Source of the DNA: Phellopilus nigrolimitatus
Lineage: Eukaryota; Basidiomycota; Agaricomycetes; Hymenochaetales; Hymenochaetaceae
Assembly: GCA_021029095.1 (NCBI GenBank)
Contig: JAJOHG010000001.1
Span: 1,674,001-1,738,000, forward strand
Direction: 5' to 3'
Length of the DNA stretch: 64,000 bases
Shown here piece by piece: positions 1 to 11,513 of the stretch (its first letter is position 1; each line of letters opens with the position of its first letter). The position numbers were made by a program, and so were the translations under genes. The notes under the pieces were generated by a model. That model was not told where the DNA came from and did no database searches. It worked only from the letters and a program-made list of their open reading frames with translations.

Positions 1-1156
1 ATACGGAGAGTAAAGTCGGGGGATATGGAGGCGCGAATCGCCCCAACTACGGTGCGCGGCAAAACTCCGACGGCCATGACTCAAATGGACCGTCTGCGTA
101 TGACCCACAGTCGCAGCCTCGTGGTCGCAATGAAAACGGTGTGATGGGTGGTGTATCGGACCCGTACGGTCGCGGCGAACGGGATATCAACGCAGATCGA
201 AATGCACTGTTTTCCGGTGCTGTACGTTCTGAGGATGGACAACAGAGTAACAGATTTATGGATGGGCCTGACGGCTTGGGCCGCTCGCCTCCGGGGACTG
301 GGGAAGAGGAGGAAGAGGAAATCGAAGGCATCAAGACTGCGACGAAGTCTCTTAAGCAGGACACCGTGTCGTCGACTCGCAATGCTCTCCGGATTGCTCG
401 AGAGGCTGGAGAAGTCGGATCATCTACTCTTCTTCGTCTCGGGGAGCAGTCAGGTAAATACAAGTGTTTTACGTCCGTTTATGTTTCGAGCTTAGGCTGA
501 CTTAACGTCTGTTATTCAGAGAAAATTGCAAACACCGAACGCCACATCGACGTCTCCAAAGGTCACGCTCTTCGTGCAGAAGACAATGCAGAAGAGATCA
601 GGAAGCTCAATCGGTCCATTTTCATACCCGCCATCACCTTCAACAAGGATGCGAAGCGTCAGGCACAGGAACTCAAGCGCAGGCAGCGTTATGAAGAGGA
701 ACAGTTTGAACGCGAACTGGCTATGAAGGACATTCGCGACTCGCAGAAGCGTGTGGGCAATGCGACGGATGGACGGCCTGGTAATAGAGGTGATGATGAA
801 GAGGGCATTGGTGGGTATGGCCGGCAGAAGACAAACGTGGAACAGAATTTGCGCATGGAACAGAGGAAGAGATACCAATTTGAGGCAACGGCGTCCGACG
901 ACGAGATGGAGGACGAGATCGACGATAATTTAGATGAAATGTTGGATGCTACGAAGCGCTTGAAGATGCTTGGTGTCGCCATGGGATCTGAACTGCAGAC
1001 GCAGAACTCGCGTCTGGAAAGGATCACCGACAAGACCGACAAGCTTGGGTCGAGAGTTGACGCCAACACCAACAAGGTACATACACTTACGAGCTGTCGG
1101 TATAAGTGGTTTGCTGACGACTTGGTACAACTCAGCTGCGCAGGATTGCTCGGTAA
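1..1156 (+). CDS. SEC9: Sec9/SNAP-25 family t-SNARE, 5' truncated by window edge
   Basis: This is the plasma-membrane Qbc-SNARE that pairs with syntaxin and synaptobrevin in exocytosis. The open frame enters from position 3 with a Gly/Asn/Ser-rich stretch, as in the long N-terminal extension of fungal Sec9. A first SNARE helix begins near 300 (EEEEEIEGIKTATKSLKQD) and runs through NTERHIDVSKGHALRAEDN. A second helix covers about 905-1075 (DEMLDATKRL, ITDKTDKLGSRVDANTNK). Intron 1 is 454-519 (gtaaat...ttcag). A second intron, about 1077-1135, joins NTNK to a short final exon LRRIAR and stop TAA at 1154-1156, the usual end of this family. There is no transmembrane segment, as expected. The start codon lies outside the window. 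The frame is intact, and family assignment is strong from the two heptad SNARE motifs. Confidence 0.9.
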
Positions 1157-1410
1157 AGAGTCTAGATGTACCGCCTCATCAGTCTTCACAATTAGCTCAC
1201 GGATGTTCGATTTATTCTTGTATTATAAATGGACCTTGGGGTATACGCCTAATGCGATGTCACCTATACCCAATATACTATTTTGGAGTGATCCTTGTAT
1301 GAGAGATAGTGGCGGCTGTCGGAGTTCAAAAGCGCGTTTCGATCGGCTCGACGCGTCTCGTCTGGTTGGCCTACTTGTCTTCTTCCGCGCCAACAGTAAA
1401 AGGACTCGTC

Positions 1411-2979
1411 ATGGCTTTGACGGAATACGAGATCGCGCGCCAGAAGAACGTCGAGCGCAATGCGGCGCTGCTCAAAAGCCTGAACCTAGACAGTTTCGAA
1501 AGCTACTTTCCGACAAAACCCAAGGAACTTCCCAAGCCCAAAAAGAAACCAGCTCCGAAAAAGCGCAAGCAGGAGGCCGCTTTGAAGAGCGAAGAAAAGG
1601 GCAGCGGAGACGAGGGCGCGGATGCCAGACCGCGAAAGGCTGCACGTGTCGCAGACGAAGACGGGGACGGCGCTGGGCTGAGGAGGAGCTCACGCAACTC
1701 CGGAAAGAAGGTGGATTATGCAGGAATCGAGCAAGACCGTTCAGCGCGCGCTTTTCGTACGTCGACGCTCGCCAAGGAGACTATGGGAAGCGAGCCGCGT
1801 GACGCGAATAAAAGGACGCAGGATCCGTGAGTCATTCACCATCAGCAATCTTTTCAAACAAATGGGGACTTATAGGACGTGCATCAACGTAGAAAGCAGT
1901 ATGGGCCTATTCCAGGCGTAGAGGTCGGCACGTGGTGGGAAACGCGGTACGCCTTATTGCTCCAACAAATCTCTTTGCTGTTCTCGATTGATGAGCCTTC
2001 CGTTACTAGGCAAGCCTGCAGCACCGATGCAATTCATGCGTAAGTCTGCGGAGGCATAATTTAACTATAGAAAGTGAGAGCTGATAATGTATTAGGCCAT
2101 GGGTTGGCGGCATCTCGAATGGCCCCAAAGGTGCCTATTCTGTCGCTCTCTCTGGCGGCTATGATGACGACGTAGACATGGGCTACGGATTGTGAGTCTT
2201 TTGCTATTGTACGAAAAAATGCTCGTCTCATCGTAAATGTAAAGTACATACACTGGCTCGGGAGGACGCGATCTCAAGGGCACAAAGGAAAAGCCCAAGA
2301 ACGTGAGCTGCAGTGCAGACCCGGGCCATCCATCCTTATAACAATATCGACGTTTTGTCCTTTAGCTCCGAACGGCCCCTCAGAGCTCCGACCAGACCTT
2401 TGAAAACAATTTCAACAAGTCATTGAAGCTTTCTTCTGAGAGCAAGCAACCTATACGCGTCATTCGCGGATTCAAGTTGCAGTCAGTGTTTGCCCCTGCA
2501 GAAGGGTAAGTTCCCATTCAATAAACGACGGCAGCAAGAGCTAGGGCTAATTTTCTTGGTGTTGTACAGCTACCGTTATGACGGGTTGTATACAGTTGAG
2601 AAAGTGAGTTCTCAAGGCACATGTATCGAGGTATTTGTAACTTATGTCGAGTTTAGGCGTGGCAGGAAGTTGGGCTGAACACGCAGTACCTGGTCTGCAA
2701 GTACGCTTTCAAGGTATATATACAGTCCTTCGTGCTGGATCCCTCGACTTACGTATCCTTTTTCGAAAGCGCCTTCCTGGTCAGCCTCGTTTGCCTGAGA
2801 GAGACCTCAAGGCTGAGGCTCGCGAAGCCGAGAATGCTACCAGTGATGCAGAGAGTGGCGATGAGGAGGAAGACGAGGATGAGGATGAGGATGAAGAAAC
2901 CCAGGTAGACTCTACTCAGGAGACTGAGTCATCTACGACACAGGTCGATGAGGGTGTTCAGGAAGACAATAAGGCGTGA
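1411..2979 (+). CDS. SRA-YDG domain protein (UHRF1-like methyl-DNA reader without PHD or RING)
   Basis: SRA domains flip out and bind 5-methylcytosine or hydroxymethylcytosine, often at hemimethylated CpG. The protein starts MALTEYEIARQKN at 1411. A lysine-rich basic and acidic linker follows, then the SRA fold: IPGVEVGTWWETR, CSTDAIHAPWVGGISNG, AYSVALSGGYDDDVDMGYG, FTYTGSGGRDLKG, and YRYDGLYTVEKAWQEVG. These are the family's core blocks in order. The C-terminus (2830-2976) is almost entirely Glu/Asp/Ser/Thr. At least seven short introns split the gene (for example after HA near 2040 and at 2713-2769). The exon 1 donor at about 1828 and the acceptor at about 1875 do not share phase in my model, so either a splice site is misread or one base is wrong. 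No PHD, ubiquitin-like or RING domain is present, unlike animal UHRF1. The nuclear, DNA-methylation-linked role is inferred from the domain. Confidence 0.85.
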
Positions 2980-3577
2980 GTAACAGGCCGGAATGCTCAT
3001 CAAGGCTCTGGGGAGGAGAAACGAATATTTTTTGAAATATCTGACCGTCTGACATAAATGATTTGTGCTTATCTGGATGATTTTCTTGTCGCATATGCTT
3101 TCATGTGTTATAGTTTGACTTGCTGCTATCGATTTGTTTTGTACACGTATTCGCATGTTTTCAAAAAGGACCGCCTTATTGTTGCTAGGGTCTCGTTGGC
3201 AACTCATGAGCTTGAATTTCCTTGCTTGACTACGGGGGGTGCTCGAAGAAATAGTTGAAAAGTTGGTCTGTTTCAGCTGGACTGGCTTCACTCGCTGCCA
3301 GGCCAGCGGCGGCGGGGAAGACCTAGAATGGATGATGCGGAGCTCGGCACGAGATTGCCGTTTGATTTCGGAACGGCTCCGCGACGGACGCGTGCTGTGC
3401 GTCTTTTTTATTAATTGAGCGTCTTTCGTCAACCATCACACGCCGCTCATCGCTCACGTCCCATTTGCTGCTCTTTTCTTACCCAACTACTGTCTGGCTC
3501 TTCAGCCACCACTCTCCTTATATACCTCATAATTTTTATATAATCCCCCCCTCCCAACCAAAAGTTGCTCCCTCCCG

Positions 3578-4689
3578 ATGGCTAAACTTGCTCTCATCAT
3601 CCTTGTCCTTTCGTGTGCCGTCTTTGCGGTGCTCGCCAGCCCGACGCACATGCATGGTGCCCGCCATGATGCTCACGATCGCGTCGTGCGCGACCGCGCT
3701 ACGGCTAACGTGACCGCCCGGGGTCACTCTGGCACTAGTGACTCCGACTGGAAGCTCGCCAAGCGCTTCAGTGGCATGCGCTTCACGAACTACGCGACCG
3801 GACAGTGAGTAGACGTTCATAGCCAAAGCCCTCATTCTCCGAGCGCATCGTCGCGCGTCATCGCGCATTGGCATAACGTGTCCGATCGGCGGCTGATTTA
3901 CTTACAGGGGTGCATGCGGAGGGACGAACTCGGACAGTGATTTCGTGAGTGCTCACGTACTAAACGCACCGATCGTCCATTGGCTGAAATGAACACCAGA
4001 TCGTTGCGCTGAACTCGGAAGTGAGCACTCATGAGCACTCATGAGCACAATTCGCGAGCGGAAGCTAACATGTTTTCGTTTTTTTCTTTTCTTCAGCAAT
4101 ACGGTGGCGGCCAAGATTGCTACAAAATGATTACCATCTCGTACCAGGGCAAGTCGACGCAGGCTCAGATCGTCGATGAGGTGCGCTCCACCACGATGCT
4201 AGACTGCACCCGCATGTATCTTATTAATCTTCTTCCTCGCGCCACTAGTGCCCTGGCTGCCCATATGGCGGGCTCGACATGAGCCCCGGTCTTTTCGCGT
4301 TCTTCTCGAGCCCTGATGCTGGCGTGATTTACGGCGACTGGAACTTCGGCTCAGGCGACCCGACAACCTCGTCCAAGACGCCCACGTCGACCTGGGCGCC
4401 CCCGCCGATTACATTTTGGTCGTCCAGCTCGACGTGGTCCAGCTCTTCCTCGACGAGCTGGTCCTCAAGCTCCTCGACGTGGTCGTCGAGCTCGTCGACA
4501 TGGAGCTCTAGCTCTAGCTCTAGCACGAGCACGAGCAGCACGCCCTCGCCGACTCCGACTCCGACCCCGACCCCGAGCGTGACGCTGGAGAGCAGCCTGA
4601 TCGACGCCCTCGACTACGCGGTGATGCAAATCGGGGGGCTCTTTGCCGCCTCAGGGCAGGTCAACCTCCAGACCGCGGACTCTGCGTAG
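3578..4689 (+). CDS. Secreted RlpA-like double-psi beta-barrel (barwin/expansin-like) protein with Ser-rich tail
   Basis: A hydrophobic signal peptide (MAKLALIILVLSCAVFAVLA) opens the protein. After a short Arg/His-rich linker comes the DPBB fold: GACGGTNSDSDF, IVALNSE, QYGGGQDCYKMITISYQGKS, IVDECPGCPYGGLDMSPGLF, and VIYGDWNFGSG. The paired Cys residues and the DECPGCPYGGLD block are typical of fungal RlpA-like/expansin-like proteins. Introns lie after TGQ (about 3806), after DF (about 3944), after NSE (about 4020) and at 4181-4248. The C-terminal third is a Ser/Trp/Thr-rich repeat (WSSSSSTWSSS units, 4417-4530), followed by a Thr-Pro ladder and a short conserved-looking end. That region is probably heavily O-glycosylated. 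I see no GPI signal. Family members bind or loosen cell-wall polysaccharide; enzymatic activity is not implied. The frame is intact. Confidence 0.88.
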
Positions 4690-5398
4690 GCGTCCCGGGC
4701 TGTTTGAGCGTCGTGGGACCGCCCATGCTTAACGCCGCCGCCCGAGCGCGCAGGGAAGGCGGGCGCGGGCCCAGAAGCTCCGAAGCAGAAGAAAAAAGAA
4801 AAACAAGCGGGCCCGTGACTCGTTTGCTACTCGCTTTGCTCTGTCATCTCCCTTTCCGTTTCCCCTGGCTTTCTGCACCCATCGTTCATACTCACCTCAA
4901 ATCCCCCAGCATATGTTATCGCTACCCGCATGTCTCATGTCTTTTCTCCCCGGGGCTCGTACTTCTATTGTGAAGTAGTTCTGTCTTTACTCGTACTCAT
5001 ACACGTTTATCGTACATGCATTTGGTTTATTTTGTTGAGCTGACGTCTACACGCACGATCCACAAGATGAAGATATTATACTTAATTCTGCTCCTGGGTA
5101 ACAGAGCCTCCTGTATGTTTTATTTCTCTGACGATAGATTGCCATAGAAACTGGCGTTGAATATGCATATGACCGCAATCAATTGGGATGGTTACAGACC
5201 TGTAATGCAAGTATTGTGGCAAAGAAGGAAAAGCATGGTAAGAATACACAAAATAGCCAGATGGTAGAGTAAATCCTCATAAAATCCTATCTCCGTGCTG
5301 CTTGTATTGTAATTGTACAGGTTCTTTGCAAGTCGATGTCTGCATGTTAAATCTTGTGTTCATATATAGGTAAAAGCAGAATTTGGGGGGCGGGGGAT
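4690..5398. other. Convergent intergenic region
   Basis: This about 700-base gap lies between the stop codons of the DPBB gene (+) and the unknown acidic gene (-). It is AT-richer than the flanking coding sequence and pyrimidine-rich around 4830-4960. It presumably holds both 3' untranslated regions. I see no RNA gene or repeat. Confidence 0.5.
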
Positions 5399-6924
5399 TT
5401 AGGCGCCAAGAACCACATTGTTCACGACGCGTATAAACGCGTCCTTTTCGTCGGCTACACTCGCATTTGTGCGTCCTTTACGTGTAGTTGCCCACAGACA
5501 GTACAAGCCCTTGATCGCGTCGCGCAGCCCAGCATCTACGTCGTCTTCAATCTTATCCTCGCGGTCACCGCCCTCAAGCTCGAACGGCTTGCGCAACACG
5601 CGCGGTATCGGAGAGACGATCTCCGTATGTGGCGAGGCTTCTAAGAGCACGGGCGGCGTGCACAGGAGGCCGTCGCTCGTCTGCGGCGAGTCGGACGAAT
5701 CTAGGCTGGAGGTGCCCTCTGTGCCGGTGTCCTCGTCCTCGCGTGGAGCAGGCGACGGGGTGTGGCTCGGCCGCGGGCTCAGTGAGTGCAGCCGCCGCGC
5801 AAGCGCGCGGGCGGACAGCGCACCGGGCGACAAGTCCGCGTCGGCACGCAGATCGGCGAAGTTGGTGAAGCCTGCCTGCTGCAGGTGTTCGACGTGCTCG
5901 ACGCCAAACGAATCGTATACGCCTGGATGACGCTCGTCGTGCGCGTCATAGTGGTGTGAGGAGTCGGTGGACGCGTTCTGCGCGGGGAGAGGCTGCGAGG
6001 GGTCGTGCAGTTTGTGTTTTTGAAGGAGGGGAGAGGGGCGCGTGGAGTCTGCTGTGCCTGTTGAAAAGTACGATCTTAGTATTTGCACTTGTGGCGTATT
6101 AGAACGCGGCTCACCGTGCACAGAAGCATACTGAGCCCAGTACGCGTCCTCGGCTTTTTCGTCGTCGGTTCCTCCACTCGCAGAAGCGGCGTGCCGCGGG
6201 TTGAACGACTCGTCTTCGTCATCATCGGAGCTGGACCGGCCATACAGGTTCCAGTATGCATCGTCATCCGAGTCAGGACCGCTTTCTGCTTGGTACGAGT
6301 TCGATTTGAGCACCGAGGAAGCGAAATGGACGGAATGGGTATGCGGTGCATTCTCGCTCACGGTAGCTGTATGCGATGATGAGCTGGCCGTGGGATCCAG
6401 AGCAGCCTGGGCGAGTCGTGAGTGCCCGCGGGGAAAGGCATTGGCTTGGCATCGTGATATTTCCAACCGTCCGCGTTCGTCGCGGTCCCGCCGTGTCCCT
6501 GCACGACTCCCTCGCCGTCAGCGGCCTCCCAGCGGAAGATGAGCCGCAGACCTTCTGAGTTGCGGTCGCCAAAGTCGTGCACGGGGACCTGCGCGTGCGC
6601 ATACACGGCCTCGCCATCGTAAGAGTACTTGATCGGATACGCGACGAGCGGGTCAAAGTTCTCCGCTGAGGGCAGGGCGCCGAGGAGGTCAGCGATGGAC
6701 AGCGCGTCGGTTTGTACTCCAGAGGGTGCTGGCCAGGAGAGGTAAGCGGCAGCATCTTGGGGCGTGTCGAGGTCGGCGCCCAGGCCGAGGAAGTGATGGC
6801 GCTGTCGGAGAGGAGCGGAAAGGAGATGCGGAGGGAGAGGCTGGTCGAGCGGGGAGAGGTAGGAAAGGAGGAGAGTGACGGCGTGCGGTGGAAGGGCAGA
6901 CGGGTCGCTCATCGTCGCTGCCAT
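5399..6924 (-). CDS. Conserved-looking acidic protein of unknown function
   Basis: I do not recognise this family. The reading frame starts MAATMSDPSALPPHAV at 6924; a second Met four codons in is equally possible. The first exon encodes a globular-looking segment with HFLGLGADLDTPQDAAAYL and PIKYSYDGEAVYAHAQVP. An 80-base intron (6282-6361, gtgagc...aaag) joins it to an Asp/Ser-rich stretch (DSDDDAYWNLYG, SSSDDDEDES). A second intron of 57 bases (6058-6114) is a multiple of three, so an uninterrupted frame reads through it; its perfect gtgagc and tttcaacag ends argue it is spliced. The C-terminus is helical and ends RVVNNVVLGA. There are no membrane segments or signal peptide. The protein is probably cytosolic or nuclear. 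The name is left open. Confidence 0.7.
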
Positions 6925-7254
6925 CGTTGTTGTTGTTGTCGTCGTCGTCGTCGCCGATGTTGAGTACGGGTAGTAAAGGAGTGGTATGCTGGCAAAGAGA
7001 AGGAGACTTTATATGTAGCAGTGACATTACATAGATGGAGACTCGGAGCTCAGCGTTCATTGGTCTGCCCCGACTTTTCCCGTGCGGGGTACTATTCCCA
7101 CGACCTTCTTCCGTATCTGGACGTCCGTATTTGTCATCACTCGTGTCCTGCGCCATTGGTCACTGCGTCCGTCGCCTGTTCGCCGTCCTCAACGTCCAAC
7201 TGCCTCTCTCACCGTCGTTCTTGTCACCCTCGTCGCTCTCGGCGCAACGTCAAC

Positions 7255-7791
7255 ATGCGACCCTCGACGCTGCTCACTCTGCTTTCCCTTCCTTTCCTTG
7301 CTCTCGCCCAGGTGAGCTTATTCTGACCCCTTAACCCGACCCTGACGCGTCCTTATTACGATTCTTCGCCGTTCTTTCGCCTATAGTCGTCGGGAAGTGG
7401 CAACGTCCAGCTTTCCACATCAGTTAGCACCTCGGTCGGTGTCGACGGAAACCACCAACAGACGACTCAAGTTGTCACCAATGTTGTCACATTATCTTCC
7501 GCACCCGCTGCGTCTGCGGCCAGCAACTCGAACTCGACCACGGGAAACAGCACGTCTAACGGAAATTCATCTACCTCGTCGACATCGAACTCGCCTCTTC
7601 CCACCGCTACACAGAGTGCCGATGGTGGAGGCAACGGTCCGGGCGGTGCACCAAGTCCGGGCGCGTCTAGCGCTAATGGCGCGTTGGGACCCCCCGATGG
7701 CTACATTGCCGGCGCACTGGCGTTGAGCGCGAACACGGCTCTTGCCGTTGCAGCAGGAATTGCTGGTGGTGTGTGCTTGGTGTGGTCGTGA
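7255..7791 (+). CDS. Small Ser/Thr/Asn-rich secreted protein, probable GPI-anchored surface protein
   Basis: This is a 153-residue model from two exons. Exon 1 (7255-7311) encodes a compact signal peptide, MRPSTLLTLLSLPFLALAQ. The intron is 7312-7386 (gtgagc...ctatag). Exon 2 is in phase and encodes SSGSGNVQLSTS, a Val/Thr segment, then a low-complexity Asn-Ser-Thr-Gly region with several N-glycosylation sequons (NST, NSS). It ends with a hydrophobic tail (GALALSANTALAVAAGIAGG) and only a few residues after it. Signal peptide, Ser/Thr stalk and hydrophobic C-terminus together suggest a GPI-anchored cell-wall protein, although a clear omega site was not proven. No enzyme domain is visible. The PIG-C gene at 20 kb belongs to the pathway that would make such an anchor, but the two are not adjacent. 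Confidence 0.75.
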
Positions 7792-8252
7792 TTTAGGATT
7801 TAGTCGGCCTAGGATTGGTACCCTTTGTGCAAAGGGAGGGGTTCTTTTGGACGTGTTTCGTATACCGCATCGCTCTCACACATCCTCATGGACATTATTT
7901 GCTTTCATCGGACATGACATTCTCTCTGCCTCACCGCTCTGCATCGCGTCATTCAAGCGCCTCTCTTGTTGCATGCTCTCCTTTTATGATACGGTATATC
8001 TAGTAGAAGAAGACAGTTTTTTTATTGGGTCAGCGCGCACTGTAATCCGAACATTTTGCATTCCTTTTACGCCACAGCATTTGAGTGTCGATTTTTATTC
8101 CGTGGACTCCCGATGCTGTAAGTACTTCCTTTATGGGAACGTCGATCGCAATGTCTAAATTTTCGTGCACTTTGGACTTACACATCAAAACAGTCAGACC
8201 TCAGATTAAACATCTTCTCAGTTATTCACTGCGTCTAAACTAGCTGTACAAT
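7792..8252. other. Intergenic region upstream of DRS1
   Basis: This stretch of about 460 bases carries the 3' end of the small surface-protein gene and the DRS1 promoter. It is T-rich around 7970-8100. I see no open frame of substance and no RNA gene. Confidence 0.45.
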
Positions 8253-11085
8253 ATGGCGCTCGACGATTTCATAATGACCATCGACTCCGACGCAGAGGAT
8301 GGCGTCGAGGTGCTCCGAAAACATCAAAGTCCAAAGGAAAGGCAAAAGAGACAGCAAGCACGGAGGCAACGTGCGGATCATTGACGAGGGCGCACCAGAC
8401 GAAAAAGACACGCTCAACCCAGAGTTCACGTTCGACGTGACTGGGGATGTATACGACGAGGTGCTGAACGGGAGGGATGCACTAGGAGACTTGGTGAAGG
8501 GCTCGAAGCGGGTGAGTGGTTAAATATTTGTTCGCAATGGCAATCTAATTTTATTGGGCGGTAAGGAACCTGTCTCTGTCGATGATATCATTGCGCGGAG
8601 AAAACTGTCAAATGCGGCGAAGAAGCGCAAAAGAGAGGCTGAGCCCGAAGAGGAGGAGGATGAAGACGACGAGGACGAAGACGATGAAGGACTCAGTGAT
8701 GAAGATGAATTGAGCGGTAGTGAAGAGGACGAGGTTGATGCAGTGAGTGACGAAGATGGCGAAAGTGACGACCCGTTAGCGACGTCGGACGAGGAAGGAG
8801 AGCACGCGGACGACCTTTCGGAGGGTAATTCGGAGGACGAGCTGCAAGACGTCGAGGAGAACTCCTCTGACGGCTCCGACTCCGAAGAAGAGACACAGGC
8901 CGAGAAGGACCGTAAGGCCGCGTACTTCGCCGTGCCCGAAGACCCTTCCGCTTCACAGCAGCCCTCGCACACATCGTTTACGACCATGTCGCTTTCGCGG
9001 CCGCTCCTCAAGGCGGTCACCGCGCTCGGGTTCTCCGTGCCCACGCCCATACAAGCCGCAACGGTCCCTGTCGCGCTCCTTGGGAAGGACGTTGTCGGCA
9101 ACGCAGTGACAGGCTCGGGAAAGACTGCCGCGTTTATGATCCCGGTGCTGGAGCGCCTGATGTACAGGGAGCGCGGGAAGGGGAAGGCCGCAGTCCGCTG
9201 CGTGGTGCTTGTCCCGACGCGCGAGTTGGGTGTACAGTGTGCGGAGGTCGGGAGGAAGCTGGCAGCGTTCATGGACGTGCGAATCTCGCTGATCGTCGGT
9301 ACGCTCTACTCCTCCTTCCCTTCAGACCGCGTCTATGACGTCTCACTTTCGTTTTATCTAAGGTGGACTTTCGCTCAAGTCTCAGGAATCTGAGCTGCGG
9401 ACTCGTCCTGATATCCTCGTCGCGACGCCAGGTCGACTTATTGACCATCTACGCAACTCGCCTTCCTTTGCGCTTGACACGCTCGATGTGCTCATCCTCG
9501 ACGAAGCGGATCGCATGCTCTCCGACGGGTTCGCGGACGAGCTGAAGGAGATCATCGGCGCGTGCCCCGCGTCGCGTCAGACGATGCTCTTCTCCGCGAC
9601 GATGACGGACGACGTCGACGCGCTCGTGCGCATGACGCTCAATCGGCCCGTGAGGCTCTTCGTCGATCCGAAGCGTACCACCGCGCGGGGCTCGTGCAGG
9701 AGTTCGTGCGCGTACGCGCCGAGAGGGAGGCCGAGCGCACGGCGCTGCTTGTCGCGCTCTGCAAGCGCACGTGCAAGCAGGGCGTGCTCGTGTTCTTCAG
9801 GAGCAAGAAGCTGGCCCACCAGATGCGTGTGGTATTCGGGATCTTGGGATGAAGAGCGAGGAGTTGCACTGGCGATTTGACACAGGAACAGGTAGCCTTG
9901 CAGATTTCTACTCAATCGAAGCCTAAGTACCTAACATTGCTCAATATCTAGCGCCTTCGTGCTCTTCAACTCTTCCGGGATGGTGCAGTTGACTTTTTAA
10001 TGGCGACTGACCTCGCATCTCGCGGTTTAGATATCAAGGGCATCGAGACAGTTGTAAACTACGACATGCCTGGACAGCTCTCGCAGTATTTGCATCGAGT
10101 AGGGCGAACAGGCCCGTGCGGGAAAAAAGGGACGGTAAGTATTACCTCTTTAATTTATGGCTTATTGTTTCTAACGATGTCTAAAGCTCCGTGACTCTGG
10201 TCGGTGAAGCAGACCGCAGGATGCTCAAAGCTGCAATCAAGCACTCTTCCGACGCTGACAAAGTCCGACATCGCACAATCCCGCTTGATCAGGTGTCCGT
10301 CTGGTCCGAGAGGCTCGCAGGAATCAAGGACGAGATAACCGAGGTGCTGAAGGAAGAGAAGGAGGAGCGGGCGATCCGAAAGGGGGAAATGGAGCTCAAG
10401 AAGGGCTGAGAACATGATTGAGCACGAGAAGGAGATTTTCTCGAGACCGGCGCGAACCGTGGTTCCAATCAGAAAAGGAGAAGCTCAGCACAAAAGGTAG
10501 CGTATATCGTACCTTGTTCTTTGTCTTCAGCTTTTTACCGACTTGATCACGCTTTACGTCTTCAGAGGTCAGCAAAAAGCAGTACGAAACATCTGCCGGC
10601 CTGGGCGGTGCTGCTGAAGGGGAAGGGAAAAGAGGCAGCTGACGCCAATAAGGTAATTCATACTTCTTTATCGCGTACATCTTCAACTTCTCATGGGCGC
10701 TCCTGCGGCAGCCCAAACGCGATAAACTCTCAGGCCTGTCGCGCCGTGTGAAGCGGCGGAAGCTCGCGATGGAGGAGGACGAGGGTGAGACCGCGGCGGT
10801 GCGAGCGGCGGTGCGGAGCGCCAAGAAGGCAGGGCGGCCGACAAAGATCGGCTTGCCCGAGCCGCGCCCGCAGAAGACGGGGAGAGCAAGGCCAAGGAGA
10901 AGAAGCGGAAGACAGGAAAGGTGACGGGTAAAAAGGGTGTATTTGATCGGGACATGGGGGAGAAGCGGAAATCGGGCGGAGCCACTGCTAAGGCGAGGGA
11001 GGGTGTGAGGGCGAATAAAACCGACAAAATAGGTGGGATGGGGAAGAAAGGGGCGAAGGGAGCGAAGGGAAAAGGGAGACGATGA
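8253..11085 (+). CDS. DRS1: DEAD-box ATP-dependent RNA helicase DRS1 (DDX27 family), frame broken at several sites
   Basis: DRS1 is a nucleolar helicase needed for 60S subunit assembly. The product starts [17 protein letters not shown], then has an Asp/Glu tract (8650-8880). Helicase motifs follow in order: Q motif GFSVPTPIQ, motif [21 protein letters not shown] within [13 protein letters not shown] in LFSATM, and after 9950 [11 protein letters not shown] and HRVGRT. Introns include 8513-8567, 9300-9361, 9892-9951, 10135-10185 and two more before a Lys-rich C-terminus ending GKGKGRR at 11085. The frame is not continuous. Single-base shifts are needed near 8300-8390 (two), 9687-9690, 9846, 9870, 10111, 10403, 10457 and 10870. 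Restoring each returns family sequence, so the gene is either full of sequencing indels or very recently broken. Expression as read would give a truncated product. Confidence 0.88.
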
Positions 11086-11513
11086 ATTATGTTTCTCTTT
11101 CTTGGAATATATGTTTACAGTTGCGGTAGATCGCGTTCGGGCACTTCAAGTGAATGTACGCGTTGCCACAGACGCGTTCGTGTCACGTGCATATGAGAGT
11201 CAAAGCGCGTCTGAATTTAAAGACTAGGGAGCTATCAGAGCATTCAGCTAGCTTTAACACTGTAGTCAACTCGCAATCTTGCCCATATCTCATTTCACGA
11301 CCGCTTGCTTGTGCTGATAACCAAAGAAGCGCTGGTGACTCACCCCCTCTTTGCCGTCACGCGTGGAAAGCATACGAAGTGCGCTCTAAGGCGCTCAAAG
11401 AGCTCGAAGGCGCTATCGCGAACTAGAAGTCTATAGGCTCTGCTACTCGTTTCATATCCTCCAAAGGCCAACATAACTGAAAGAGGTCATAAGAAAGCAA
11501 CTTTACATTGTCC
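11086..11513. other. Intergenic region between DRS1 and APC4
   Basis: About 430 bases hold the DRS1 3' end and the APC4 promoter. I see no conserved frame. The sequence just upstream of the APC4 ATG is a plausible short leader. Confidence 0.4.

Noticed and set aside
8520..9272. 250-residue minus-strand Ser-rich frame
   Set aside because: Antisense image of the Asp/Glu tract in DRS1, whose codons read as Ser on the other strand.
9640..9900. Programmed frameshifting in DRS1
   Set aside because: Breaks are too many, of both signs and without conserved slippery sites or downstream structures; sequencing error or decay fits better.
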